This document shows, piece after piece, positions 54,211 through 64,000 of a stretch of 64,000 bases of DNA. Both the position numbers and the translations under genes were made by a program. Source of the stretch: Paralithodes platypus (lineage: Eukaryota > Arthropoda > Malacostraca > Decapoda > Lithodidae); contig CM064545.1 in the NCBI GenBank assembly GCA_032716605.1, positions 8,578,141 to 8,642,140 on the forward strand, in the 5' to 3' direction. The notes under the pieces are model-generated. The model was not told the DNA's origin. It saw nothing but the letters and a program-made list of their open reading frames with translations, and did no database searches. How positions within the stretch are numbered: position 1 is the stretch's first letter; each line of letters begins with the position of its first letter.

Positions 54211-56916
54211 CTAACCAACATCATCCACCCTTGATAGACAATCCGCTATCACGTTATCAGAACCGGCAATATGGCGTATGTCCAGATTATACTCCTGAAG
54301 CATGAGTAACCACCTGGTCAGCCTCATATTCCAGTTATGAAACTGATTCAAGAATTTCAGAGGGTGATGATCGGTATAAACCACTACGACTTGTCCGAAA
54401 GCAGGAACATATACATCGAAGTGCCTGAGCGCCAGCACTATCGCCAGGAGTTCTTTTTCAATTACAGAGTAATTCCTTTGTGCACTATTGAATTTTTTAC
54501 TGTAAAAACTCACTGGATGTTCGATACCTTCATCATCTGTCTGTAACAAGACAGCCCCAGCCCCTACGCCACTGGCATCGGTCGCCAGCTGAAAAGGTCT
54601 GCTGAAGTCCGGGGCCCTGAGTATGGGGTGGGTACATAACAGGTGTTTCACCAAGGAAAACGCCTCTGCACACTCAGGAACCCACCGGAACTTCTTGTCC
54701 TTAGATAATAAGTCAGTTAAAGGTGCAAGTACAGTCGAATAGCCTTTGATGAAGCGACGATAATAGCCTATCATACCTAGAAACCGCATGATTTGTTTCT
54801 TAGTCGTAGGCTGGGGAAACTGATCGATGGCTTTGATCTTTGTCTGTGGAGGGCACACCTGACCCATCCCCACCTCGAACCCCAGGTACAAAACTGTGGC
54901 TTTGACAAAATCGCACTTACCCAGGTTTACCACCAAACCTGCTTCATTCAGTTTATTAAAAAGCTGTCCGATGTGAGCACAGTGACTGTTAAAATCATCG
55001 TCGTATATTATGACATCATCTAGGTACACCGTGCAGTTGGGAATGTCGGCTACAATGTCGTTCATTAATTTCTGAAACGTTGCAGGGACATTTTTCAGCC
55101 CGTATGGCATAACATGGCAACGATATGTGGCACCGTCCACCACAAACCCACACACCTCTCGCGCTCGCTCAGACAAGGGCACTTGCCAATAACCCTTAAC
55201 AAGGTCTATCTTAGTGAGGAACTTGGCTTTTCCTATCTTATCCACACTGTCGTCCACGCGAGGGAGAGGGTAGGCATTTGTGGGGGTTAAACCATTCAAC
55301 CTGCGGAAATCTATACAAAACCGCACCTTGCAATCTGGTTTGGGCTGCAGTGTGACTGGGGAAGTCCACCTTACTGCACCCTCAGAAATCAGCCCACGTT
55401 TCAGCATATAATCCAGCTCTTCCCTAAGTGCTGGTAATTTAATAGGGGGAACACGGTATGGCACTGATTTAAAGGGCGGGTGGTCCCCAACATCGACATC
55501 GTGCACCGCTTGAGTAGTGAGGCCACGATGCTCCGCGAAAACAGCTGGGTTTGAATCAAACAAGTGCTGCACAGCTACAAGCTGTTGCTCAGGCAGGTGC
55601 AATATCAACTTGTGAGCCACTTGTCTAGAATTCCCCGCCCACTGATCCGCGGAAGCATGACAATCCCAATTATCCTCCCCCGCAGCTTGACTGTCCCTTC
55701 CTCCTTCTCCACCACGATCGCTGCAGATCAACACTGGGATAGTGAGAGGCTCGGAGGGGCGCCTCACATACTCTTTCATCAGATTTACATGGCAAACTTG
55801 GTTCTTTTTCTTACGAGCAGGAGTAGCTACTAAATGGTCTAGATCAGAAACCTTCCTTACAACCCGATACGGACCAGAATACTTGGCAGACAAGGGGTGT
55901 CCCACCAGAGGCAGTAGTATCAGTACCTCCTGATCTACTTCAAACTCCCTCAGCTTCACCTTCTGGTCGTATCTGTCCTTCATCTGAGCTTGTGAACTCT
56001 TAAGGTTCCGACCTGCTACCTCCAAGCTCTTTAGCAATCTCTCATGGCTTTCAACAACATACTTTAGAAGCGAGCATGGCTTTGTGACTCCCTCCCAGAT
56101 CTCCTTGACTATGTGGAGGGGCCCCCTGACCCTGTGTCGAAAAACAAACTCGTTCGGGCTAAATCCCAAGCTCTCCCCAGGTACTTCTCTCGCAGCAAAT
56201 AAAACGTATGGGAGACCTAGATCCCAGTCCTTCCCATTCTCCATGCAATAACACCGCAACATACTCTTGAGAGTCGAGTGCCACCTTTCCAAAACTCCCT
56301 GACTCTCGGGATGGTAGGCAGATGACACCACAGACACTATCCCATGTTGCTGCATGGTCTGCTTAAACAGAGCAGAAGTAAAATTGGATCCCTGATCAGA
56401 CTGGATCTCCTGAGGGTAGCCATAACGAGAGAAATAGACAAGTAGGTCTTTGACAACAGTCTTAGCCATCCCGTTGCGCATGGGGTAAGCATCTGGATAC
56501 CGTGTTGCTACATCCATTACAGTTAGTAAACATTTATTGCCGGCACTAGTGGGGGGCAATGGGCCAACCATATCGATAACTACTTTGCTGAAGGGCGGCC
56601 CAATGACAGGGATGGGTTGTAACGGGGCTCTCGGGATGACCTGATTGGGTTTCCCAACAACTTGACAAGTGTGACACTGTGACACCCATGACACGACACT
56701 CGCCTTTAACCCAGGCCACCAGAAAAGCTTGCTCAGAGCTGCCTCCGTCTTACGTGCCCCCAGGTGCCCTGCCAAAGGCACATCATGAGCTAATCTCAAT
56801 AAGCTCTCACGGCACACCCTCGGTACTATTAACTGGTCCACTAATCCTGACCCGCCATCCCACTTTTTCTTGGGATCGTGATGTCTCCGATACAAGATCC
56901 CTCGGACAAGAAAAAA
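54211..56916 (-). CDS. Pol: integrase, reverse transcriptase, RNase H (Gmr1-type order)
   Basis: One uninterrupted frame of about 900 codons. Counting from a TTG at 56895: zinc-binding HHCC (H37, H44, C74, C77), integrase core D108, D167, E203 (IQSDQGS; GVLERW), a GPY/F module (KYSGPYRVV, ~340), then RT with VRFCIDFRRLN, KIDLVKGYWQVPL and catalytic YLDD (624-627), then RNase H (TDASG ~772, EKELLAIVLALRHF ~823, YTDHHPLKF ~840). Integrase before RT is the Ty1/copia-like order, but the proteins are Ty3/gypsy-like; that combination defines Gmr1-type elements. The frame is closed by a TGA immediately before 56916, so expression probably needs a -1 shift from gag-pro. All catalytic residues appear intact. 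Confidence 0.93.
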   Translation of the reverse strand, partial: FFLVRGILYRRHHDPKKKWDGGSGLVDQLIVPRVCRESLLRLAHDVPLAGHLGARKTEAALSKLFWWPGLKASVVSWVSQCHTCQVVGKPNQVIPRAPLQPIPVIGPPFSKVVIDMVGPLPPTSAGNKCLLTVMDVATRYPDAYPMRNGMAKTVVKDLLVYFSRYGYPQEIQSDQGSNFTSALFKQTMQQHGIVSVVSSAYHPESQGVLERWHSTLKSMLRCYCMENGKDWDLGLPYVLFAAREVPGESLGFSPNEFVFRHRVRGPLHIVKEIWEGVTKPCSLLKYVVESHERLLKSLEVAGRNLKSSQAQMKDRYDQKVKLREFEVDQEVLILLPLVGHPLSAKYSGPYRVVRKVSDLDHLVATPARKKKNQVCHVNLMKEYVRRPSEPLTIPVLICSDRGGEGGRDSQAAGEDNWDCHASADQWAGNSRQVAHKLILHLPEQQLVAVQHLFDSNPAVFAEHRGLTTQAVHDVDVGDHPPFKSVPYRVPPIKLPALREELDYMLKRGLISEGAVRWTSPVTLQPKPDCKVRFCIDFRRLNGLTPTNAYPLPRVDDSVDKIGKAKFLTKIDLVKGYWQVPLSERAREVCGFVVDGATYRCHVMPYGLKNVPATFQKLMNDIVADIPNCTVYLDDVIIYDDDFNSHCAHIGQLFNKLNEAGLVVNLGKCDFVKATVLYLGFEVGMGQVCPPQTKIKAIDQFPQPTTKKQIMRFLGMIGYYRRFIKGYSTVLAPLTDLLSKDKKFRWVPECAEAFSLVKHLLCTHPILRAPDFSRPFQLATDASGVGAGAVLLQTDDEGIEHPVSFYSKKFNSAQRNYSVIEKELLAIVLALRHFDVYVPAFGQVVVVYTDHHPLKFLNQFHNWNMRLTRWLLMLQEYNLDIRHIAGSDNVIADCLSRVDDVG

Positions 56917-58439
56917 TCACCAGGCTGCGCATCCCCATCGCTCTCCAGTTCGATAGCACCATTACCACATGCCCTGACTTCAGGATCTTCCAGCTGCAAG
57001 GAACATATATCAGCAGGTGCGAGATTATCCAAGTTCATCTTAAATAGTTTATTTCCACCTCCAATGTCCCGCTGAGCCATCCTTTCCTCACGCTGCGCAT
57101 AACGATGCTGTCGCAGAGTCTCTTCCTGCCCTGCACCTGCACTAGCGGTGACAGGCCCCGGGGCCTCTCCAGACTCTAACATAGGTGCCAATAATGAGTC
57201 ACCAAGAAACACTGCCGGCTCAAAACTCTCCAATTGACCAACACTTCCCGTTTTCTTGTGACCTTTCCTCCGCGGTTTGATAGACTGAGGTGGTGGCTGC
57301 AAGGCTCCGGATGTCTGAGAACGCGTCACAACACACGCCATGGTTTGTACGCTACACTTCTCAACCCACTCCTGTTTCTCCCTACTAACGTCGGCCGCCT
57401 TCTCGGCAACGACAAAGGGTGAAACCTTAGAAGCAGGCACCGCAAAGTCGTTGCCGAGGAGGAGGTCGACGCCCCCAACAGGCAAATTCTCTACAATTCC
57501 TACATCCAGCTCCTTCGCCACACCACCCACCTCCAGCTCCATCCGCACCAGCGGGTAGGACTTCGTAGCATTGATCCCCTGAACTACCACCACCCGAGCA
57601 GCGTTAATCGGTCTACCAGTAAAGTTCTTTAACAAGGTCTGAGAAGCCCCTGTATCACGCAATAGCTTAACTCCTCGCCTTTCGACAGCCCACCTCACAA
57701 AACCATGCCCTCTATGACCCCCAAAGACGTCGCGGACAGGGTTCGAGCCTTCCGGACTCTTGAACACAGGCTGTGTCCCACCCTCTGACGAACTACCCTT
57801 GGCAAACTCAGAAGATATAGGCGACACCCCTATGCTGCGGGCCAATGACACAACCTTGTTTGGTAGCTTGTTCGGACAAGCATTTGCAAAGTGACCCTCC
57901 TTGTGACATGCAAAGCACTCTTTACTCTTTGGTTTCCCTTGGGAGTGGGAGGTACCATTAGACTTCTTATACGGGACGGTATTTGGTTTATGTTCAGTTT
58001 TATTGTCAGTGCTAGATGGTTTTGTGTATTTATGTGTATCAAAATTCTTGGGAGGGGGAGGGGTACGATCCTTTGCACCCGACTCACTCCTAGCTGCTGC
58101 TCCGCACCCTCGCATTAATGACAATCGGAGGTCAGCCATTTCTGCTGCCTCCTGGAGAGTTCTAGGATTTTTTTCCTTTATATGTAATGTTAAGTCCCTG
58201 CCTGTGCACTTGAAGAACTGCTCCAAAAGAACCAGCTCACTCAACTCCTCAAAAGTAGCTGCCCTCTCAGAACGCAGCCAATGTCGTAGTGCATCAGACA
58301 AGTCCCGGGCGTGTTCTAGGAAGGTACTATCCTTGCCCTTAGTAACACCCCGAAACTTCAAGCGGTAAGTTTCTGGTTGTAACTCATAGGCCCGTAGCAC
58401 AGCCTTCTTTAGCTCATCATAAACTACACAGGACTCTAA
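56841..58439 (-). CDS. Gag C-terminus and protease (zinc knuckle, DTG)
   Basis: Open frame of ~520 codons from M at 58400, continuing gag after a frameshift near 58440. Residues ~10-95 are the SCAN-like capsid segment (YRLKFRGVTKG, LRHWLRSERAATFEEL, LVLLEQFFKCTGRDL, NPRTLQEAAEMADL). A CCHC knuckle, CFACHKEGHFANAC, is at ~162-175. An aspartic protease follows with LLRDTGASQTLL (DTG at ~249-251) and LLLGNDF (~313-319). The linker to the TAG at 56841 includes SLEDPE-like acidic sequence. It overlaps pol by about 75 nt. Confidence 0.88.
   Translation of the reverse strand, partial: LESCVVYDELKKAVLRAYELQPETYRLKFRGVTKGKDSTFLEHARDLSDALRHWLRSERAATFEELSELVLLEQFFKCTGRDLTLHIKEKNPRTLQEAAEMADLRLSLMRGCGAAARSESGAKDRTPPPPKNFDTHKYTKPSSTDNKTEHKPNTVPYKKSNGTSHSQGKPKSKECFACHKEGHFANACPNKLPNKVVSLARSIGVSPISSEFAKGSSSEGGTQPVFKSPEGSNPVRDVFGGHRGHGFVRWAVERRGVKLLRDTGASQTLLKNFTGRPINAARVVVVQGINATKSYPLVRMELEVGGVAKELDVGIVENLPVGGVDLLLGNDFAVPASKVSPFVVAEKAADVSREKQEWVEKCSVQTMACVVTRSQTSGALQPPPQSIKPRRKGHKKTGSVGQLESFEPAVFLGDSLLAPMLESGEAPGPVTASAGAGQEETLRQHRYAQREERMAQRDIGGGNKLFKMNLDNLAPADICSLQLEDPEVRACGNGAIELESDGDAQPGDFFLSEGSCIGDITIPRKSGMAGQD
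56910..56916 (-). promoter_or_regulatory. Candidate -1 frameshift site T TTT TTC
   Basis: In the gag-pro frame the codons are GAT TTT TTC; slipping one base back reads TTT TTT C.. into the pol frame, which opens immediately downstream of a TGA and runs on as LVRGILYRRHH. The heptamer fits X XXY YYZ and sits at the very start of the overlap (56841-56919). I have not established a downstream stimulatory structure. Confidence 0.65.
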
Positions 58440-59130
58440 AGGTAGTGATCATATGCTTTTAGCCCCTTTCCTAGGAGTCTTGATGAAACTAATGCTGCCC
58501 ACTTTTCCTGAGGCCACTGGTGTTCCTGACACTTCTTCTCAAATCGCATAGAAAACTCAGCCACACATAATTCATCGAACACAGGAACTAGTTTAAGCAG
58601 GTGCGACAATGATTGGTCCCGATGTCTGTTACCTCCCCCAATATTTCGCCCTGTCACCTCCACTCGAGATCTCTCCAGCTCCCTGTCAGCCCGATACCGA
58701 TACCTAGTAGACTCTGCCTGCAGTTCAGCCTTTCATATAGCAACCTCACCCTGAGCTCTAGCAACCTCAGCCTGCACACTAACCTGTCTTTCGGCGGCCT
58801 CAACCTGAGCTCTAGCGGCCTCAACCTTGGCCATCTCAAGCCGAAACAACAAATCTGGAGTCAACCCTTGAGGAGGGGAAGGTGCATTTAATGGAGAGGG
58901 TCCCTGGGATTGAATTCCACGCTGCCATTGACCATCAACTTGGGGGTATGTACTAAATTCAGGCACCCTGACTTTTGATATGGGGGTAGAGTGGAGGGGG
59001 GGCTGGGGACCGGGGCCCCCAGTCGCTTCTCCACCCAGGTCTCTCCCTACTAAACCCAATATCAAAGTCCTCAGCTGATCTTTCCTCATGCCACTTAAAC
59101 CCTGGTGACCCTGAAGACCTGCCACACATT
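58440..59130 (-). pseudogene. Gag N-terminal half of family C, damaged
   Basis: Continues the gag frame from the piece at 61902-62060 (YGL-KCVAGLQGHQGLSGMRKDQ). It includes a Pro-rich stretch and a coiled-coil-like Ala/Glu/Arg region (EMAKVEAARAQVEAAERQ), then DQSLSHLLKLVPVFDELCV. Damage: a TGA at about 58733 and a one-base insertion near 58440, compared with the family A gag. The capsid frame then resumes in the next segment. Confidence 0.8.
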
Positions 59131-59880
59131 TTAACACTAGATTAGCGGGCTAGCGGTTTATTTATATGTACCGCCCAGCGGGGTGTTTTTAGCCAAAATA
59201 GGGCTGTTTACGTGATCATTTTCATGCCTAAATAAGACCCAGAGGGTAAAACAAGTACCTATCCCTGAAAGGGCATAAACAGAGCTTTCCAATGACACCA
59301 TAACGATCCTTTTATGACGGCTAGTTTTCTTGCAACAACCGCACAACGCGAGTGCAAAAAGCATGTAATTCGGTACTTTCCCCATACAATTCAGTATGTA
59401 GCGAGTGAGAGAGGGAGGGAGGAGGTGGGATTCGTGTCAGTAGGTTCGCCGCGGTGGTCTGGAGCAGTCATACGCTCGCTACTCTCCTGCCACCACTTGT
59501 CTCTCTCTCTCAGCAACATTACGTGCTGAAATTGCCACACGACCTACAGTATGTCGCGCGCCGCCAGATAGTCCAGATTTATTATACTTGTGACGTTAAC
59601 CACTCCGTTAGAACCGCATGGCTTGTCCTACAGTGACTCGCTAGGATCGCCAGGGCAGTGGATGGGGCTACAGTTTGTGTATTAGAGTGTGCTTTATTTC
59701 ATATGAAAGCTTGTGTCATGGGCAGTCCAGAAAGGCTCTTTGTTTTCACCCATGTCAAGGCTTTATATATTTAATTGTAAAGTATATGTTTTATCATTAA
59801 CTAGTAATGATGGGATCTGGGAGAGAGAGAGAGAGTAGAACAGAGTGAGAGGGAGCGCGCAGTGTTTTTGTCCCGCTCGA

Positions 59881-60014
59881 TGACGTCACGGCTGGCTGCC
59901 TCGTGGGGGTTGGTTGAGAGAGGTCCTTCCCATGCTGTTAGCTCCCTTGCTAGTGGCTAGAGGACTTGTAACCGCTTTTTTCCCACGCGGCTCGAGCTGG
60001 TGCGAGTATATATA
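59881..60014 (+). promoter_or_regulatory. LTR promoter elements: CRE and TATA
   Basis: A palindromic TGACGTCA (59881-59888) lies ~120 bp before GAGTATATATACAG (about 60003-60016). Both are kept in the other LTR copy at the window start (1672-1679 and ~1527-1537), despite an insertion between them there. Confidence 0.55.
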
Positions 60015-60728
60015 CAGTTCCTCGCCACTCTCTCCCTCAGATCTGGTTTCTAGAACGCACCCATCTTTTTCCCTTGCTACCTGTACCCCGCTCGCACCTG
60101 AGAATCTTTTCCTCTGCCTATCTCTCTCATTTTCCATATCTTTCACCACCTTTTATTAATATTATACCCCCTCTGGTTAACTCTGCAAAATCAGCTTCAT
60201 GCTGGCCAGTTGTATTGTGCGTTAAGGTCTGATATAACCCATGTATGTTAGTTGTTAAGATAAGTGGATCACGAAGCATTGGTTGGCTTTCATATTGCCG
60301 CTTCCTTTAATTATTAGTGTTCTGCTGGATTAGATAATGCTAGACTAGGAGTCTGATATTATAAGGTATTGTTTCCTATGAGTGCTGGCTTTAGTTAAAA
60401 GCTGCACGACATACCTGAGAACTGGAGTTGATTGAGTAAATTCTAGTCTGTGTGCCATTGAGAATAGAGCATGCACGAATGAGGGCTTTTTGCCTATACC
60501 ATTCTGCACTGTTCTAGTCTCGTTTGTTTGTCTTTGAGGTACGCCAGGAGAACGCTTAATACTTCGGTATTAAGGTTTCTCAAGAGAGCTACCCTTCCCT
60601 ATAACGTAATATTTGACGCACAGACTTGAGATTTGCACTAGGCTATGCGGCATGCCATGCGCACCAGTATCTCGTATCATTGACTCTAGCTAGACTTTAT
60701 CAATCATAGTAGACATTAAGTATATTAA

Positions 60729-61208
60729 CCCTTATTTAGCGGCGAGCAACATAAGTCGAGTTAAATAAAGCTGGACTATGTGGCGGCGCTCGACATAACT
60801 CGAGTGGCAATTTCAGCACGTAATGTGGCTGAGAGAGAGAGACAAGTGGTGGCAGGAGACTAGCGAGCGTATGACTGCTCCAGACCACCGCGGCGAACCT
60901 ACTGACACAAATCTCAGCTCCCTCCTCCCTCTCTCACTCGCTACATACTCAATTATGTACTGAAAGTACCGAATTACCTGCTTTTTGCACTCGCGTTGCA
61001 CGGTTATTGCAAGAAAACTATCCATCATACAAGGATCGTTATGGTGTCATTCGAAAGCTCTGTTTATGCCCTTTCAGGGATAGGTACTTGTTTTACGTTC
61101 TGGGTCTTATTTAGGCATGAAAATGATCACGTAAACAGCCCTATTTTGGCTAAAAACACCCCGCTGTGCGGTACACATAAATAAACCGCATAGGCCGCTC
61201 GTAAGGTG
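60729..61208 (+). mobile_element. piggyBac-type MITE, family B copy 2, inside the solo LTR
   Basis: TTAA lies at 60725-60728 and 61209-61212; 480 bp. The LTR copy at the window start has a single TTAA at the same place (about 809-812, GTAATTGGGTTAATATAC), giving an empty site. Confidence 0.95.
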
Positions 61209-61901
61209 TTAACCTAATTACTCTTTTTATGCATACCCATTTATTATTACCCAAGCATTTCGCAGCCTAGTTTGATGTATTGAGACACAAACGACTTAGG
61301 CTCTTTTTGTTGATAGGAATACTGCATTGTCGTGGCGATTATTATTATTGTTGTAGTGTTTAGGATATTCTTGGCTCCGACGGCATTATATATTCTGCCT
61401 TTTTGTGTGCATAGCCTGCACGAGCATTGTTCCGCTGCCTGCCTTTTTGGGTTCCATTTCCGATACGAGCATCTTTATAGCATCTAACATTTAAAGAAGA
61501 TTCCTTGTTAGTGTTGAAGGACTTTAGTGCACTTTCTATCATGCAGGAGTGCCTGACATTTATTGATTAAAGTAACGTAAGCTGTAACTTCTCTTACCAC
61601 CTTACTTTGCATACCATAACCAAGCACCTTCGGTTATATATAGTAATAGGCTGTTTTCACATAACATTAAGCCTAGAGTAGACGCACATTTATTGAGAGT
61701 TTGATAGCCTATTATTGCATATAGAACTCTGTAGAGTATTTGTGTTCTTTGTTCACTGGGAATATACATCAGAGGTTGGAGCTAGCGCTTTCCGTTGTAA
61801 CATTTATGCCATTACTAGTCCAATGAATAAGAGCCCTGATATATTTGAACCCCAGTCGTAACATACTCGACTTATGTTGCGCGCCGACACTTAGGGGTTA
61901 A

Positions 61902-62060
61902 GCCATACTTATTCAGCTTCAACACCCTGGCAGCGGTAAGGGGCACCTCTAAAAATCTTCTAGCACCCTCCTCGCTATCGACTAGCCACTCCACAGGTCT
62001 TTCTCCCTCCGAGCCCGTATCGTGACCTGACCCATCACTGTGTTCTGATGTATTAGACAT
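61902..62060 (-). pseudogene. Gag 5' end of family C
   Basis: ATG at 62060: MSNTSEHSDGSGHDTGSEG, RPVEWLVDSEEGARRFLEV, ARVLKLNKYGL, parallel to MSLDGSEHSEGT..NSEEDARIF..LDRYGL of family A. It is interrupted at its TTAA by MITE-B3; the frame resumes at 59134 when one TTAA is kept. Confidence 0.85.
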
Positions 62061-62257
62061 GTTTGTGTACTGCAGTAATTATCACGGTTATAGAATGTGC
62101 CTTATCTCCTATGCAAGTATGTATATACTAATGTTATTTAAAGTCTTTTAATGTGTTATATTGGTTGCTCCAAAAAAAAAAACTCTATGTCCACTGTACT
62201 CCTCTAATCATAAGGAATCTCAAAACAAATGACCACTATATTCCTCTGTTCAGTAAA

Positions 62258-62274
62258 TCCTGGCAAGGTCGCCA
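62258..62274 (-). promoter_or_regulatory. Primer binding site, family C element
   Basis: On the minus strand, TGGCGACCTTGCC begins two bases after the LTR end, same distance and first eight bases as in family A. Confidence 0.65.
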
Positions 62275-62276
62275 TT

Positions 62277-64000
62277 TGTTACGTCCTGGGATATATAAAC
62301 ACTGGGCTCTTTCTATTGGACTAGGTATGCGGCAACAAGCAACAACGGAAAACGCTAGATCCAACCCTTATCTATAAACCCAGGCAACAAACCACCCTAA
62401 ACCGTCAAGAGTCCTGCCTGGACAACAAGGTATCCTATGACTCGGTTACAGGGTGCACGCACTATAGACTGCTGGTAGTCAAGCAGGCTATATAAAAGAT
62501 CACACAATTAAGTTGACTTAAAGCTTCAAGGAAAAGATAGATAATGGAATTTAATTGCAGAAATAATTTAATAACAAACTAGAAGAAAGTACATTTAACG
62601 TTACATTAATTAATACAACTAATCACCCCTGCGTGAAAGAAGGTGAAAGCAAACAGTCCTCAAAACATCGTACAGGTAGACAAGATACGGGTTTCTAAAC
62701 TGCATGTGGCTACTGTAGGATCTGATGCTTAGCAAAGAAAGTACGTTACGGATTTAGAGAACTCTTAACTCATAAGCAGGAATAAATACTAGTGATAGGC
62801 CATACAGTGTATAATGGCATAGGTATAATTAAATAAAGGTAGCAACTCGCAACATAACCACATACAGGTGTGCTTCTCATTCTTAGTCAGGCAAGCCTGC
62901 TCGGACAGAGTCTCTAAGGCACACCCTGACTCACAATGCTCACAAAAACGGTAAACTGCGGCACAATAACAAGCATACAGAGATAATAAACCCCTAGCTG
63001 TTAATCTGCCAGGTGGCAGAGGTCTAGCCGGAAGGATATAGGCTTCGGATACCCGGGCTGAGCCACCTGCTCTAGCCTAGGGACGTTCCCAAGTCTGTGC
63101 GCCAAATTACTCTAATTGAAAGGGTGCTCTCTTGAGAGACTCAGATCGCAAGTATCTGACTCTCTCCTGGCGACCCTAAAACAAAAGCAAGACGTGCTAG
63201 CGCAGTGCTGAGTAGACTAGGCAAGGGCCCTCACACAACACAACACTACTGGAGACACACAGGGACACAGACAATAAAATGCTCCCAGACGACTCCCACG
63301 TAAAGTGGGAGTAGTAAAGTTGTGCGGGTCCACAGGACTCGCACCAGCAGACTTTACTTAAAGGATCGCAAAAAACCTCCCCTTCGGTCTAGCCCCTGCT
63401 AACCTGACACAAGAACACACTAGCAAGCATGAAACCACCAAATATGAGACAACAAAAAAGCTTCCTAGGTCTCATTAACAATTACATCTCCGCATAAGGC
63501 CCAAAATCCTATCTAGTTATCTGAGAGCTCGTCGTTAATACAATAATAGATATAAGGTCTATCAAGGGGATGGGATAATTAAATAGATTGGTGAAGTAGT
63601 GGAAAGAAGGTATACAAAGTAAGAGAGAAAGTTTCTAAGAGGGGTTGAGAGGGATAGATATCAAGGGGGTCCGAAGGGTACGACAGTGAGGTGAGCTCTG
63701 AGTCTTGAATCTGTCTGGAGCCCACCCTAGGCATGCAGAATACATCCCAGGCTCGGCAACACTCAACACAGTTGCCGGGTCAAAATCCTGTACCCCGTGC
63801 GTGAGTCGAAACTAAGCCTAACGTTGCAATCAAATGCATGTGGCAGCGCTTCAGGCTCGTCCCAAGCTAAGCAAGCGAAACAACGTCCCAAGCCGGTCTC
63901 TCTCTCCCGCTCGTCTCTTCCCGCTCTCACTAGACTTACATCTTATATATTATTATAATGAAACAATCAACTATCGAGAATAAAATATACTAACATGCGT
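62277..64000 (-). mobile_element. 5' LTR of family C (runs off window)
   Basis: Direct-repeat partner of 51989-53886; the 1724 bases present match closely. Together they delimit a retrotransposon of more than 12 kb including its nested insertions. Confidence 0.92.

Larger units (their letters stand above)
59589..61863 (+). mobile_element. Solo LTR of family B
   Basis: TGTGACG to CGTAACA, 2275 bp including a nested MITE, flanked by a 4-bp TACT duplication as expected for Ty3/gypsy integration. No internal region, so it arose by LTR-LTR recombination. It contains CRE-like TGACGTCA (59881-59888), TATATATA (about 60006) and the conserved hairpin CTTAATAC-TTCG-GTATTAAG (60555-60574). Confidence 0.92.
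59135..61897 (-). mobile_element. piggyBac-type MITE, family B copy 3, split by a solo LTR
   Basis: TTAA lies at 59131-59134 and 61898-61901. MITE sequence occupies 59135-59588 and 61868-61897; between them is a solo LTR with TACT at 59585-59588 and 61864-61867. Joined across one TACT the MITE matches other copies (TTTATTATACTCGACTTATG). Inserted in the family C gag. Confidence 0.92.

Noticed and set aside
54337..55933. Short plus-strand frames opposite pol
   Set aside because: Shadows of the intact minus-strand pol gene.

Overview
The window is a transposon-dense stretch of a large eukaryotic genome, most likely a decapod crustacean such as a crab. The inference rests on long (GA)n, (CA)n, (TA)n and (GATA)n microsatellites, interspersed TTAGG-like runs, several copies of a LINE family whose protein style I associate with crab genomes, and very many TTAA-flanked miniature elements. 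The species assignment is inference. I see no prokaryotic features. Apart from one candidate exon pair near 19 kb, nearly every coding segment belongs to a mobile element.

Layout. 1-2.4 kb: partial LTR (family B, minus) carrying two piggyBac-type MITEs. 2.4-8.7 kb: a foldback-like element, a tRNA-derived SINE, a mosaic of LINE 3' fragments, small MITEs. 8.9-10.6 kb: AT-rich DNA with AGGTCA motifs every ~110-160 bp. 10.8-12.3 kb: Penelope-like element with GIY-YIG domain and a decayed hammerhead candidate. 12.3-15.2 kb: LINE fragment, 27-bp minisatellite, MITE. 15.2-19.9 kb: a 4.7-kb unit bounded by a perfect 31-bp inverted repeat and a putative 6-bp target duplication, containing an unrecognised gene. 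20.7-21.2 kb: 39-bp minisatellite. 21.3-25.9 kb: decayed full-length CR1-type LINE. 26-31.4 kb: microsatellites, MITEs, LINE tails. 31.4-34.6 kb: broken piggyBac transposon. 34.6-38.1 kb: LTR plus 5' gag of a gypsy-type element (family A). 38.1-42.8 kb: three abutting MITEs and a LINE with intact ORF2. 45.5-48.2 kb: non-coding region packed with hairpins, including about 15 sharing a CATC loop but with different, compensating stems. 48.3-52.0 kb: LINE fragments, SINEs and an RTE-type LINE interrupted by a MITE. 52.0-64.0 kb: a large LTR retrotransposon on the minus strand (family C), its 5' LTR running off the window, with pol order integrase-RT-RNase H, a SCAN-like gag and a candidate -1 frameshift site.

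How parts relate. The family C element is a host for a four-level nest: a MITE sits in its gag at TTAA; a solo LTR of family B sits in that MITE; another MITE copy sits in the solo LTR. Removing insertions and one duplicated TTAA restores the interrupted reading frame. The partial LTR at the window start is the empty-site reference for the innermost MITE, and the solo LTR is the empty-site reference for the two MITEs at the window start.

The strongest leads for something undescribed are the covarying hairpin array (45.9-47.3 kb) and the 4.7-kb TIR-bounded unit with its unrecognised gene (15.2-19.9 kb). All similarity statements are by-eye comparisons within the window or recall of protein families; no database search was run.
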